Positions 35,086 through 43,460 of a stretch of DNA of 61,496 nucleotides are shown piece after piece. Position 1 is the stretch's first letter; every line of letters starts with the position of its first letter. Location of the stretch: assembly GCA_944321335.1 (NCBI GenBank), contig CALUKX010000008.1, forward strand, positions 1 to 61,496, written 5' to 3'. The position numbers were made by a program, and so were the translations under genes. Source of the stretch: an uncultured Phocaeicola sp. GTDB taxonomy: Bacteria; Bacteroidota; Bacteroidia; Bacteroidales; Bacteroidaceae. The notes under the pieces were generated by a model. The model did not search any database and was not told the origin of the DNA. It worked only from the letters and a program-made list of their open reading frames with translations.

Positions 35086-36861
35086 ATGAAAACAAATCAA
35101 ACTTTCGATATTGATTCTGATATGCAGAAGTTGCATAACCGATTCCCCAATCATAAGGAGCTGCCCGTTATCGGTATTACCGGAAATTACAGCGACGGCA
35201 ATCTGATGCTGGCTCCGGGATACTATACTTCCATCCTTCAGGCAGAAGCTGTCCCCGTTGTGATTCCTCCTTTTGAAGATACGACAGCTTTGTTGAATCT
35301 GTTGGACAGTCTCGATGGTATCCTACTTTCGGGAGGCGGAGATATCAATCCGCTTTTCCTGCATGAAGAGCCGATAAAGGAGCTTCATGGCATCAATGCC
35401 CGACGCGACCGTCAGGAACTGCTTCTGACACGCCTTGCAGCCAACCGTCAGATTCCGATATTGGGTATCTGCCGGGGAATTCAGGTAATGAATGCGGCTT
35501 TAGGAGGGACATTATATCAGGACATAGATGCTCAGATGGAAGGTAAGCACATCAAGCATAGTCAGGATCTGGACCGTGAGTTTGCATCGCATACCGTATC
35601 GATTGGAGCCTATAGCACATTGGCAAAAATCATGCGGACCACTTCATTGCCTGTCAATTCCTTTCATCACCAGGCAGTAAAGGATCCGGCTCCGGGATTC
35701 CGTATCGCAGCTCGTGCGGCCGATGGTATTGTGGAAGCTATCGAAAGTTCGGAATATAAATCGATGATCGGTGTACAGTGGCATCCCGAATGTTTCATCA
35801 TGAACCAAAACGAATACATGATGCCTTTGTTCGAGTGGCTGGTTCGTGAAGCGAGGTCATTCAAGGCAGCCAAACGGCTCCATCAACGTACTTTGACTTT
35901 GGATTCGCATTGCGATACCCCGATGTTCTTCGACCAGAATATCGATTTTGCAACCCGTGATCCGAAAATCAAGGTCGATTTGCATAAGATGAACGAAGGA
36001 CGACAAGACGCTACAATCATGGTAGCTTACATTCCTCAGAAAGAACGTACCGATGAAGCGTTGCTTGCCGCCACAGCCAAAGCCGACCAGTTGCTTACCG
36101 ATATAGAAAAGATGGTAGCCATGAATTGCACCGAAGTGGACATTGCTTATACACCGGCCGACCTGTATCGGCTGAAGAATGTCGGAAAGAAAGCTATCAT
36201 GCTGGGAATCGAAAATGGATATGCTATTGGCAAGGACATCTCGAATGTAGAACGCTTCCGTAAACGGGGAGTGGTCTATATGACACTCTGCCACAACGGT
36301 AACAACAATATCTGCGGTTCCGCCCGTTATAACGAGGAAGGGCTCGGTGTCAGCGATTTCGGCGAACAGGTTATCAGAGAAATGAACCGTGTAGGTATGA
36401 TGGTAGACCTGTCGCATGCCGGCGAGAAGAGTTTCTACGATGCTTTGGATATCAGTAGTACTCCGATTGTCTGCTCCCATTCATCGTGCAAGGCTTTGTG
36501 TGACCATCCACGCAACCTGACCGATGAGCAACTGAAGGCCATCGCCCATCGTGGAGGTGTGGTACAGGTCTGCATGTACGGGGGATTCCTCCGTCACGAA
36601 AGTCCGGCCAGCATTTGCGATGTCATCGAACATCTGCATCACATGGTCAATATCATGGGCATCGAACATGTCGGTATCGGCACGGATTTCGATGGTGATG
36701 GTGGAATAATCGGTTGCAACGATTCTTCAGAGCTGATCAATCTCACCCGCCGACTGCTTTACGAACGCTATAGCGAAGAAGATATCAGTTTGATCTGGGG
36801 AGGCAATTTCCTGCGCATCATGGAAGAAGTGCAGAAAACTAGCCATCCAGCAATCCGGTAA
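35086..36861 (+). CDS. Fusion of class I glutamine amidotransferase (C26) and M19 dipeptidase
   Basis: The 591-residue protein joins two hydrolases. Residues 25-255 are a peptidase C26/gamma-glutamyl hydrolase domain with nucleophile Cys129 (LGICRGIQVMN) and catalytic His233 and Glu235 (VQWHPE). Residues 265-590 are a membrane-dipeptidase-like (M19) zinc hydrolase with LDSHCDTP (His275, Asp277), MLGIENGYAIG, VDLSHAGEKSF and VGIGTDFDGDGG. Both domains look complete. The first would cut gamma-glutamyl amide bonds and the second dipeptides such as Cys-Gly; the combination could degrade glutathione-like peptides (inference). No signal peptide is seen. The 3' end overlaps the convergent RhuM-like gene by 23 nt. 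Confidence 0.88.
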   Translation: MKTNQTFDIDSDMQKLHNRFPNHKELPVIGITGNYSDGNLMLAPGYYTSILQAEAVPVVIPPFEDTTALLNLLDSLDGILLSGGGDINPLFLHEEPIKELHGINARRDRQELLLTRLAANRQIPILGICRGIQVMNAALGGTLYQDIDAQMEGKHIKHSQDLDREFASHTVSIGAYSTLAKIMRTTSLPVNSFHHQAVKDPAPGFRIAARAADGIVEAIESSEYKSMIGVQWHPECFIMNQNEYMMPLFEWLVREARSFKAAKRLHQRTLTLDSHCDTPMFFDQNIDFATRDPKIKVDLHKMNEGRQDATIMVAYIPQKERTDEALLAATAKADQLLTDIEKMVAMNCTEVDIAYTPADLYRLKNVGKKAIMLGIENGYAIGKDISNVERFRKRGVVYMTLCHNGNNNICGSARYNEEGLGVSDFGEQVIREMNRVGMMVDLSHAGEKSFYDALDISSTPIVCSHSSCKALCDHPRNLTDEQLKAIAHRGGVVQVCMYGGFLRHESPASICDVIEHLHHMVNIMGIEHVGIGTDFDGDGGIIGCNDSSELINLTRRLLYERYSEEDISLIWGGNFLRIMEEVQKTSHPAIR

Positions 36862-37684
36862 TGACCGTTACCGGCATTTCCAATCTGGAGAAGGCGAACA
36901 TCTTCTTTCCCAAATCTTTCAGGGAGGCGCCGATATGGTAGATATCCTTCCCGTCGATTATTAGGAAACGGTCATGGCACTGCCGGTAAGTCCGAATATC
37001 AATCGGAGGATATTGGTTGTTATGCCGGTCAAGGTCCAGTTGTAGCTGTGCTGAAATCCGTTGCGTATAGACGATTGCCGATACACCGGCATTGCGCTTG
37101 CTCAACATAAGCAGTACAGCTTCATCTACATAATTGTCTATCAGCAGAAGCGACTTCCGGGCAGACTTGATCAAGTCTACAGCAAACTTATAGGCATCGA
37201 ATATCTGACCGTTGTAAAAAATCCCTTCCACCGGTGGCAAAGATGTGCGTACAAAAAAATCTATCTTTTTGGAATGTTCGGCAACAGTATGCTCCAGATC
37301 CGTCAGTCGACGATTAACAGAATAACCTTTCAACAGATACTCCTTCAGCACTTTGTTTGCCCATTGGCGGAACTGTATACCTCTTTTGCTATTGACACGG
37401 AATCCTATAGATATAATTGCATCCAGATTATAATAAGTGATAGTTCTTACTACTTGACGTTTGCCTTCCTGCCGAACTGTTCGGAAATCCCGAACAGTTA
37501 AGCTCTCGTCAAGTTCTTCCTGTTCATAAATATTTTTGATGTGCTCACTGATATTCGCTTTACTAGATTGAAAAAGCTCAACTGTTTGTGCCTGCGTAAG
37601 CCACACCGTTTCATCTTCCAACCGAACCTCCAGCTTCACTTCACTATCCGGTTGGTAAAGTATGATTTCTCCTTGATTCTCCAT
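36839..37684 (-). CDS. RhuM-like protein with C-terminal PLD-like motif
   Basis: The 281-residue protein has an N-terminal RhuM/virulence-associated domain (DETVWLTQAQTVELFQSSKA, TVRDFRTVRQEGKRQV and IISIGFRVNSKRGIQFRQWA). The C-terminal part resembles phospholipase D-like nucleases of the single-motif type. It carries HDRFLIID (His237, Arg239, Asp244), an H-x-R-x4-D variant of the HKD motif, followed by IGASLKDLGKK. RhuM proteins are found in accessory islands and their function is unknown. The start at 37684 removes an upstream extension not typical of the family. It is convergent with, and overlaps, the C26-M19 gene. Confidence 0.85.
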   Translation of the reverse strand: MENQGEIILYQPDSEVKLEVRLEDETVWLTQAQTVELFQSSKANISEHIKNIYEQEELDESLTVRDFRTVRQEGKRQVVRTITYYNLDAIISIGFRVNSKRGIQFRQWANKVLKEYLLKGYSVNRRLTDLEHTVAEHSKKIDFFVRTSLPPVEGIFYNGQIFDAYKFAVDLIKSARKSLLLIDNYVDEAVLLMLSKRNAGVSAIVYTQRISAQLQLDLDRHNNQYPPIDIRTYRQCHDRFLIIDGKDIYHIGASLKDLGKKMFAFSRLEMPVTVITGLLDG

Positions 37685-37834
37685 AGATATCCTTTCCTCC
37701 TTAGTTTTATATGTTTCTATTTTATAGAACGCAGCAGATTGAAAAAGTACACCTATGCGAAGAGGAATATTTATCACAGCAAAATCACCGTGAAAGGTTT
37801 TTATCGTAAGAACACGTTCCTAAAAAAGTTTTTC

Positions 37835-37913
37835 AAAAAAAAACTTTCACTCTTTCAACTCATTGTTATATAACGAATTACGGGTGAAAGCAATAATATT
37901 TTGCTTTCACCCG
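37835..37913 (-). repeat. Dispersed hairpin element, copy 1 (downstream of xanthine permease)
   Basis: On the minus strand the element begins with a perfect 13-bp hairpin (CGGGTGAAAGCAA, 37881-37893, and TTGCTTTCACCCG, 37901-37913). A spacer and the conserved tail GAGTTGAAAGAGTGAAAG follow, ending in nine T. A homologous copy in opposite orientation is at 52613-52685. The middle segment CTTTCAC can pair either with the first GTGAAAG or with the last one, which directly precedes the T-run. It probably terminates the xanthine-permease transcript, possibly conditionally. Confidence 0.75.
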
Positions 37914-37936
37914 CACCTACACTATTAAAACTGGTA

Positions 37937-39271
37937 TTATTCTTTTATACGTATCAGCAGATTGGCCAGAATAGCTGTAACACCTCCAGTCGTGATTCCC
38001 GATGAAAAAATGTTACGCACCGTTTCAGGCAACTGACAAAGTATTTCGGGTACCAGTTCCACACTCAATCCGAAGGAGAAGCTCAAGGCCATCACCAAGG
38101 TTGCCTTACGGTCGATATTCTGTGCCGCAATGATTCGGATACCTGCAGCGGCTACAGTACCGAACATCAGCAAGGTTGCACCACCCAAAACAGGTTCCGG
38201 CATCAGCGAGAATACCAAGCCCACTGCCGGGAACAAACCCAACAGAATAAGGAATCCGGCAATGAAATAGCCTACGTAACGGCTGGCAACACCTGTCAGC
38301 TGAATCATTCCGTTGTTCTGTGCGAAAATGGAGTTCGGGAACGAGTTGAGAAAACCTGCCAGCATCGAATTGAAACCGTCGGCAAGGATACCTCCCGACG
38401 CACGTTTCACGAATTTCTCCCCTTCTACCGGCTCACCCGAAATCATGGAATTGGCCGTAATGTCACCATACGCCTCGATAGCGGTAATCAGATAAACCAA
38501 AGCCAAAGCGATTATGGATGAAATATCAAAGGAGATTCCGTACTTGAATGGTATCGGAATGTTGAGACCGGCATAGCTCTGTACAGAATCGAAGTTTACC
38601 ATTCCCATCGCCCATGCAACAATGTAACCGATGACCAGACCGATCACAATCGAGCTCATCCGCAAGTAACGGTTCGAACTGCGGTTGAAGATGATAATCA
38701 GAACCAATACCAAGGCCGCCAATCCTACATGATGGATAGCCCCGAAAGTCCCGTCGGCCTGTGCCACGGCGCCACCGCCACATGCAGTGATACCAACCTT
38801 AATCAGACTCATACCGATCAAGGTTACCACAATGCCCGAAACCAACGGGGTGATAACCTTACGGGTATATTTCAGAACACGACTGATCAGCATCTCGACC
38901 GACGATGCAACGATACATGCACCGAAGATGGTGGAAAGCCCTCCCGTCAATCCTGCAGAAATGATAGGACCGATAAACGAGAAGCTTGTTCCTTGAATAC
39001 AAAGCAATCCGCATCCGATAGGGCCTACCCTACGGCATTGGATAAAAGTGGATATACCTGAAGCGAACAAAGCCATCGAAACCAGGAAACTGGTGGTTTC
39101 CAGATCCAATTTCAATGCACCTGCGATAATCAATGGTGGAGTAATGATTGCCACAAAGATAGCCAGCAAATGCTGCAATGCGGCGAAGATAGTCTCTTTC
39201 AACGGCGGACGGTCGTACAAACCATAAATCAGGCCTGCACCCGGAGCTACGTTCTGTTCTTTTTCCATCAA
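37937..39271 (-). CDS. Xanthine permease (NCS2 family)
   Basis: The 444-residue membrane protein has about 12-14 helices and the nucleobase-ascorbate transporter signatures LYLITAIEAYGDITANSMI and NSFPNSIFAQNNGMIQLTGV. The family exchanges or symports uracil, xanthine or uric acid; xanthine is favoured here because the gene follows xpt on the same strand by 42 nt. Pairing of a permease and xanthine phosphoribosyltransferase is well known in other bacteria. The start may be the second Met. Confidence 0.92.
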   Translation of the reverse strand: MMEKEQNVAPGAGLIYGLYDRPPLKETIFAALQHLLAIFVAIITPPLIIAGALKLDLETTSFLVSMALFASGISTFIQCRRVGPIGCGLLCIQGTSFSFIGPIISAGLTGGLSTIFGACIVASSVEMLISRVLKYTRKVITPLVSGIVVTLIGMSLIKVGITACGGGAVAQADGTFGAIHHVGLAALVLVLIIIFNRSSNRYLRMSSIVIGLVIGYIVAWAMGMVNFDSVQSYAGLNIPIPFKYGISFDISSIIALALVYLITAIEAYGDITANSMISGEPVEGEKFVKRASGGILADGFNSMLAGFLNSFPNSIFAQNNGMIQLTGVASRYVGYFIAGFLILLGLFPAVGLVFSLMPEPVLGGATLLMFGTVAAAGIRIIAAQNIDRKATLVMALSFSFGLSVELVPEILCQLPETVRNIFSSGITTGGVTAILANLLIRIKE

Positions 39272-39313
39272 ACTAAATCCCTTTACTTTAAATATAAATT
39301 CACTTTCACCTAT

Positions 39314-39883
39314 TTATTCCTTAATCTTGATCTGACAATTGTCCAGACTTTCGATGATTGCCAACGACTCCACATGAACTCCCTGTTGACGGAGGTAATC
39401 GCCTCCATGCTGAAACGACTTCTCGATCAGGAATCCCATACCAACCAATTCGGCTCCGGCCTTCCGGACTAAGTCGATAATGCCTTTGGCGGCATTGCCG
39501 TTGGCAAGGAAATCATCGATAAACAAGACCTTATCGCCCGGACACAGATAATCGGAACTTACACACACATCATAGGAACGATCCTTGGTAAAGGAATACA
39601 CCGTAGTGGTCAGCATATTCTCCATAGTGCTCGGTTTCTTCTTCTTGGCGAAGACTACAGGCAGTTCCAACAGATAACCTACCATAATGGCAGGAGCGAT
39701 ACCACTGGCTTCGATTGTGAGCACCTTATTGATTTTCGTACTGGCAAAACGACGGACAAACTCCACAGCCATCGACTTCATCAGAATAGGGTCCATCTGA
39801 TGATTGATAAAATTATCCACTTTCAGGATTCCTCCTTCAAAACATTTGCCATCGCGCAAGATACGTTCCTTGAGTGCCTTCAT
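39314..39883 (-). CDS. xpt: Xanthine phosphoribosyltransferase
   Basis: The 189-residue type I phosphoribosyltransferase has the PRPP motif [19 protein letters not shown] and the N-terminal [16 protein letters not shown], characteristic of Xpt. It makes XMP from xanthine and PRPP, giving purine salvage. The permease gene follows. No purine riboswitch was found between the start and the -7 box at 39927-39934. Confidence 0.95.
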   Translation of the reverse strand: MKALKERILRDGKCFEGGILKVDNFINHQMDPILMKSMAVEFVRRFASTKINKVLTIEASGIAPAIMVGYLLELPVVFAKKKKPSTMENMLTTTVYSFTKDRSYDVCVSSDYLCPGDKVLFIDDFLANGNAAKGIIDLVRKAGAELVGMGFLIEKSFQHGGDYLRQQGVHVESLAIIESLDNCQIKIKE

Positions 39884-39926
39884 AAATCTAAAAGAGCTTT
39901 AAACGGGTTGATTTATAATTATTTTG

Positions 39927-39934
39927 CAAAATTA
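39927..39934 (-). promoter_or_regulatory. -7 box of the xpt-permease operon
   Basis: The minus-strand sequence TAATTTTG lies 43 nt upstream of the xpt start. The leader between them is too short for a purine riboswitch. Confidence 0.5.
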
Positions 39935-40011
39935 GAGGTTTTTGCTCTATTTTTCAAGCCTTCAAATTATAAATCTCCCCGCCAAGCTCCATCTCGGCCG
40001 AAAAACAATTA

Positions 40012-40959
40012 TTACACCGTAGCCGATTCGTCTTTCACTATGATATCTTCCAACGTTTCACCGGTATTCCAGTCGATTATCTCATTTCCGGAAATAACCA
40101 GTCCTTCACGTTCTATCATAATGGTATATTGGTATAGCTTGCCCGATTCGAACAGACTCTTTATCGATGTCGTGGAAGCTGTATAGGAATATCCGTCGCG
40201 TTCATATTCAAGCGACAAAGTCAGTCCCCTTTCCGCCTCGGAAGGATTACACAATACGGCCACCGGATATCCGTCGGTCTGGATTACGGCACCGCCATCC
40301 AATGTTTTCTCCCACGATTCCACGACAGAGCCATCCACTTTCTTTTCCATCATCCCCGATGTCATATTATAGGTATAAGTACTCATCAGATCCTTCCCTT
40401 CGAGCTTGATCTTCTTCAAGGTAATTTCTCCGTCGGATGCATTCTTCAGATTTATCTTTATCAGGCTAAGCTGATGCTTGAAGGCCGAAGCTCCTGTAAA
40501 TTCGACACTACCATTATTGGACGACTTATAGCTGCATGACGTACTCGCTACCAGAAAATCATAGTCTGCAATATCTTCCAGAACTCCTGTCTGCGTACTC
40601 AAATCCGGCACAGGCACCGATGTACGGGTAGCGCTTTCCACATAAGGATAAAAAGCACAGAAAGAATACGAATTGGTCTGGTCGGGCCAGAACAATTCCT
40701 GTGTCGGACTCCAACTCGTACCCGAATAACTCCATTCTACCGGAGTTTCCGATTCAGGCATAAAGAATCCTACCTTATCTCCTACGACGAAACTTGTCGT
40801 AACCCCCGACACGGAAGTTCGTGCAGGATTCACATTCGATACAGATGCATTCATGCCCAAACGAGCCTCTGAATTCAAAACATCCGATTCATTCTGTTGG
40901 CAGGAAGCCAACCCCAAGAGAGCTGCGAAAGCTCCCGAACAAAAAATCTTCTTTTTCAT
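40012..40959 (-). CDS. Fimbrillin-family lipoprotein
   Basis: This 315-residue protein starts with a lipoprotein signal (MKKKIFCSGAFAALLGLASC; lipobox LASC). It has the hallmark N-terminal repeat strands of FimA/Mfa-like fimbrillins (RTSVSGVTTSFVVGDKVGFF and SYSFCAFYPY). Such proteins are exported, acylated and often cut by a gingipain-like protease to form surface fimbriae. No accessory fimbrial genes are near, so it may be an orphan or a minor subunit (inference). Confidence 0.85.
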   Translation of the reverse strand: MKKKIFCSGAFAALLGLASCQQNESDVLNSEARLGMNASVSNVNPARTSVSGVTTSFVVGDKVGFFMPESETPVEWSYSGTSWSPTQELFWPDQTNSYSFCAFYPYVESATRTSVPVPDLSTQTGVLEDIADYDFLVASTSCSYKSSNNGSVEFTGASAFKHQLSLIKINLKNASDGEITLKKIKLEGKDLMSTYTYNMTSGMMEKKVDGSVVESWEKTLDGGAVIQTDGYPVAVLCNPSEAERGLTLSLEYERDGYSYTASTTSIKSLFESGKLYQYTIMIEREGLVISGNEIIDWNTGETLEDIIVKDESATV

Positions 40960-41069
40960 AATATTTCAATTTTGTGAATTAATACACCCTTTAAACGCCA
41001 TTATTTTAATTTTTACATACATCAGATCCGTTTATCGCATCATTTTTTCTCCCCGCCAGCTTTTTTCCC

Positions 41070-41077
41070 TATTTTTG
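41070..41077 (+). promoter_or_regulatory. -7 box of the alkaline phosphatase gene
   Basis: TATTTTTG lies 32 nt upstream of the ATG at 41110, and no other box is evident in the divergent gap from 40960. Confidence 0.5.
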
Positions 41078-41109
41078 TATCAGTACGAATCCATTAACAA
41101 CACATTTAC

Positions 41110-42537
41110 ATGAGAAAGATTTCTTTTATTCTATTGTTCATCTTACTCTCTACCTACGTTGCACTCGCCCAACAGGCCAAGTATGTTTTCTATTATATCG
41201 GCGACGGTATGGGAGTCAACCAGGTACAAGGAACGGAACTCTATCGTGGCGAATTGGAAGGAAAGATCGGAATATCCCCGATCGTATTTACACAATTCCC
41301 ATACGCTACCACAGCTACTACATTTTCTGCGACCAACGGAGTTACCGACTCTGCAGCTGCAGGCACAGCCTTATCGACAGGCAACAAGACCAAGAACGGC
41401 GCTTTGGGAGTGGAGAAAGACCTTACAACCGATGTTTCCAGTGTCGCAGTCTGGGCGCAGGAAAGCGGCAAACGGGTCGGCATTGCCACCAGCGTAAGTA
41501 TAGACCATGCTACACCGGCAGCTTTCTATGCACATAACCCGAGCCGTAAGAACTATTACCAGATCGGACTGGATCTTTTCAAGGCGGGATTCGATTTCTA
41601 TGCCGGTTCCGATTTCCTCGACCCGACCAACAAGAAAGATACAAGCGGTACGGCGGAGAATCTTTATCAGATGATTGAAAAGAGGGGATATACTTTGGCA
41701 AGAGGCTATAAGGATTATCTGAAGAAGGCCAAGAAAGCCGAGAAGATGATCCTGTTCCAGAGCGAAGAAGCATCGGCAAACGACAAGACCGCTATTCCTT
41801 ATGCAATCGACAGAAGCAAGAACGACCTTACCTTGTCGGATATCACACGTTCGGCCATCAATTTCCTCACCAAAGACTCTTCGAAAGGATTCTTCCTGAT
41901 GGTTGAAGGTGGTAAGATAGATTGGGCATGCCACAGCAATGATGCCGCTACCGCTTTCTATGAAATCATCGATATGGACGAAGCGGTGAAGGTTGCCTAC
42001 GAGTTTTATGCACAGCATCCCGATGAAACCTTGATTGTCATTACCGCCGACCATGAAACGGGAGGTCTGGTACTTGGTACAGGTGCCTATGCTTTGAATC
42101 TTCAGGTATTGAAGAATCAGAAAGTAAGCGAGAACGGATTTACCCGTATCTTGAACGATTTACGGAAGAAGAATAACAATAAGGTTTCTTGGGAGAAGGT
42201 CCAAAAAGCCCTGAAAGATAATTTCGGTTTTTGGGAAAATGTAAAACTTACCCAAGAACAGGAAAGCCGACTCGAATCTGTATATAAGGAATCGTTCGAA
42301 GGACTAAACGGCAAGATGGAGCTTAGCGAGTATGCTCAAAATGAGCCTTTGGCTGCCGAAGCCAAGCGTATTATCGATGAAATCGCAATGGTGGGATGGA
42401 CAAGCGGCGGACATTCGGCAGGATATGTTCCTGTATTCGCTATCGGAGCCGGAGCTGAATTGCTCCAGGGCCGTATCGACAATACCGACATTCCGAAAAA
42501 GATTGCGAAAGCTGCCGGATACAAGATTCCGGAATAA
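41110..42537 (+). CDS. Alkaline phosphatase
   Basis: The 475-residue secreted enzyme has a signal peptide (MRKISFILLFILLSTYVALA) and the catalytic Ser81 in GVTDSAAAGTALSTG. Metal-binding Asp32 lies in IGDGMGVNQVQ; other ligands appear in ITADHETGGLVLG and TSGGHSAGYVPVF. It hydrolyses phosphate monoesters in the periplasm. There is no Pho-type regulatory gene nearby. The convergent HhH gene ends 4 nt after its stop. Confidence 0.94.
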   Translation: MRKISFILLFILLSTYVALAQQAKYVFYYIGDGMGVNQVQGTELYRGELEGKIGISPIVFTQFPYATTATTFSATNGVTDSAAAGTALSTGNKTKNGALGVEKDLTTDVSSVAVWAQESGKRVGIATSVSIDHATPAAFYAHNPSRKNYYQIGLDLFKAGFDFYAGSDFLDPTNKKDTSGTAENLYQMIEKRGYTLARGYKDYLKKAKKAEKMILFQSEEASANDKTAIPYAIDRSKNDLTLSDITRSAINFLTKDSSKGFFLMVEGGKIDWACHSNDAATAFYEIIDMDEAVKVAYEFYAQHPDETLIVITADHETGGLVLGTGAYALNLQVLKNQKVSENGFTRILNDLRKKNNNKVSWEKVQKALKDNFGFWENVKLTQEQESRLESVYKESFEGLNGKMELSEYAQNEPLAAEAKRIIDEIAMVGWTSGGHSAGYVPVFAIGAGAELLQGRIDNTDIPKKIAKAAGYKIPE

Positions 42538-42540
42538 GGC

Positions 42541-43452
42541 TTATTCGAACGACAAATAAGGCGATAGCCGTGAAAGGTCTTTCTCAGTAAATTCCTCGAA
42601 GAGGGATAGTTGGGAAAGACTTTTTATTTTCCCTCTTTTACGACGGTATTCGAGGATGGCTTTGGCTTTATAGAAATCCATATAGGGATGGTTACGCAGC
42701 TGATCCAGTCCGGCTTTGTTGACAAGGATAGGTTTCAGTGCAGGAGCTTCGGCCGACAGCCATTTGTTCCATTCTCCGTTCCAGTTGGAAAGTTCGGCCA
42801 ATTGTTCCACCGAATACAGACCGCCCAAACGGTTCCGGTAGTTCACAATCTTACGCGCCCACATGCTTCCGATACCCGGGATACGCTTCAGCAAAGCCGT
42901 ATCGGCCTTGTTGACATCTACGACCGAGCCTGCTGGAAGTTTTTCCTGACGTGGAAAGGAATCACGTAAAATGGTTTCTGCCTTATCTGTTAAAGTCGAC
43001 ATCCGCATCTGTTCATCGGCTTTATCTGTAGAGATGACGATATAGGGCTTCAAGGACGAAAAAAGCTTTTCATCCATTCCATAGACTTTAGCGAAGGCTT
43101 CGGGAGAACGGAACCGGCCGCCTTTCGCCCTATATTTCATGATGTTCCTGACCATGAAAGCCGGAATACCGAGCGAACGAAGAGTAATGGAATCGGCTGT
43201 ATTGGGATCAAAAGGTTGCAGGATGATTTTCTTCTTAGGGACATTCCATGAAGTCCGGAACACAGAATCCCTTTCATCGACCTGTTTCAGAAATGCGGCG
43301 ATTTCCAATGAATCGGTCTCAGAAAGCAAGGGAGTGGAAGGATTGAACCGACGTACAAACCAACAACCGGTTCCAAGAACGACCGCCAGAAAAAGAAGGC
43401 ACAAAATAGCCCTCCGCTCCGATTTGGTGTAATAAAAGAAATCCTTCCACAT
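42541..43452 (-). CDS. Helix-hairpin-helix membrane-anchored protein
   Basis: The 303-residue protein has an N-terminal membrane anchor (RAILCLLFLAVVLGTGCWFV) and then at least three helix-hairpin-helix units of the ComEA type (ADSITLRSLGIPAFMVRNIM, NKADTALLKRIPGIGSMWAR and AGLDQLRNHPYMDFYKAKAI). ComEA-like proteins bind DNA outside the cytoplasmic membrane. The gene lies 8 nt after the sodium transporter gene on the same strand. Role in DNA uptake is a possibility only. Confidence 0.85.
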   Translation of the reverse strand: MWKDFFYYTKSERRAILCLLFLAVVLGTGCWFVRRFNPSTPLLSETDSLEIAAFLKQVDERDSVFRTSWNVPKKKIILQPFDPNTADSITLRSLGIPAFMVRNIMKYRAKGGRFRSPEAFAKVYGMDEKLFSSLKPYIVISTDKADEQMRMSTLTDKAETILRDSFPRQEKLPAGSVVDVNKADTALLKRIPGIGSMWARKIVNYRNRLGGLYSVEQLAELSNWNGEWNKWLSAEAPALKPILVNKAGLDQLRNHPYMDFYKAKAILEYRRKRGKIKSLSQLSLFEEFTEKDLSRLSPYLSFE

Positions 43453-43460
43453 AAATCCGG

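Noticed and set aside
39884-40011. Purine riboswitch before xpt
   Set aside because: The leader between the -7 box and the start is about 40 nt and has no three-way junction pattern.
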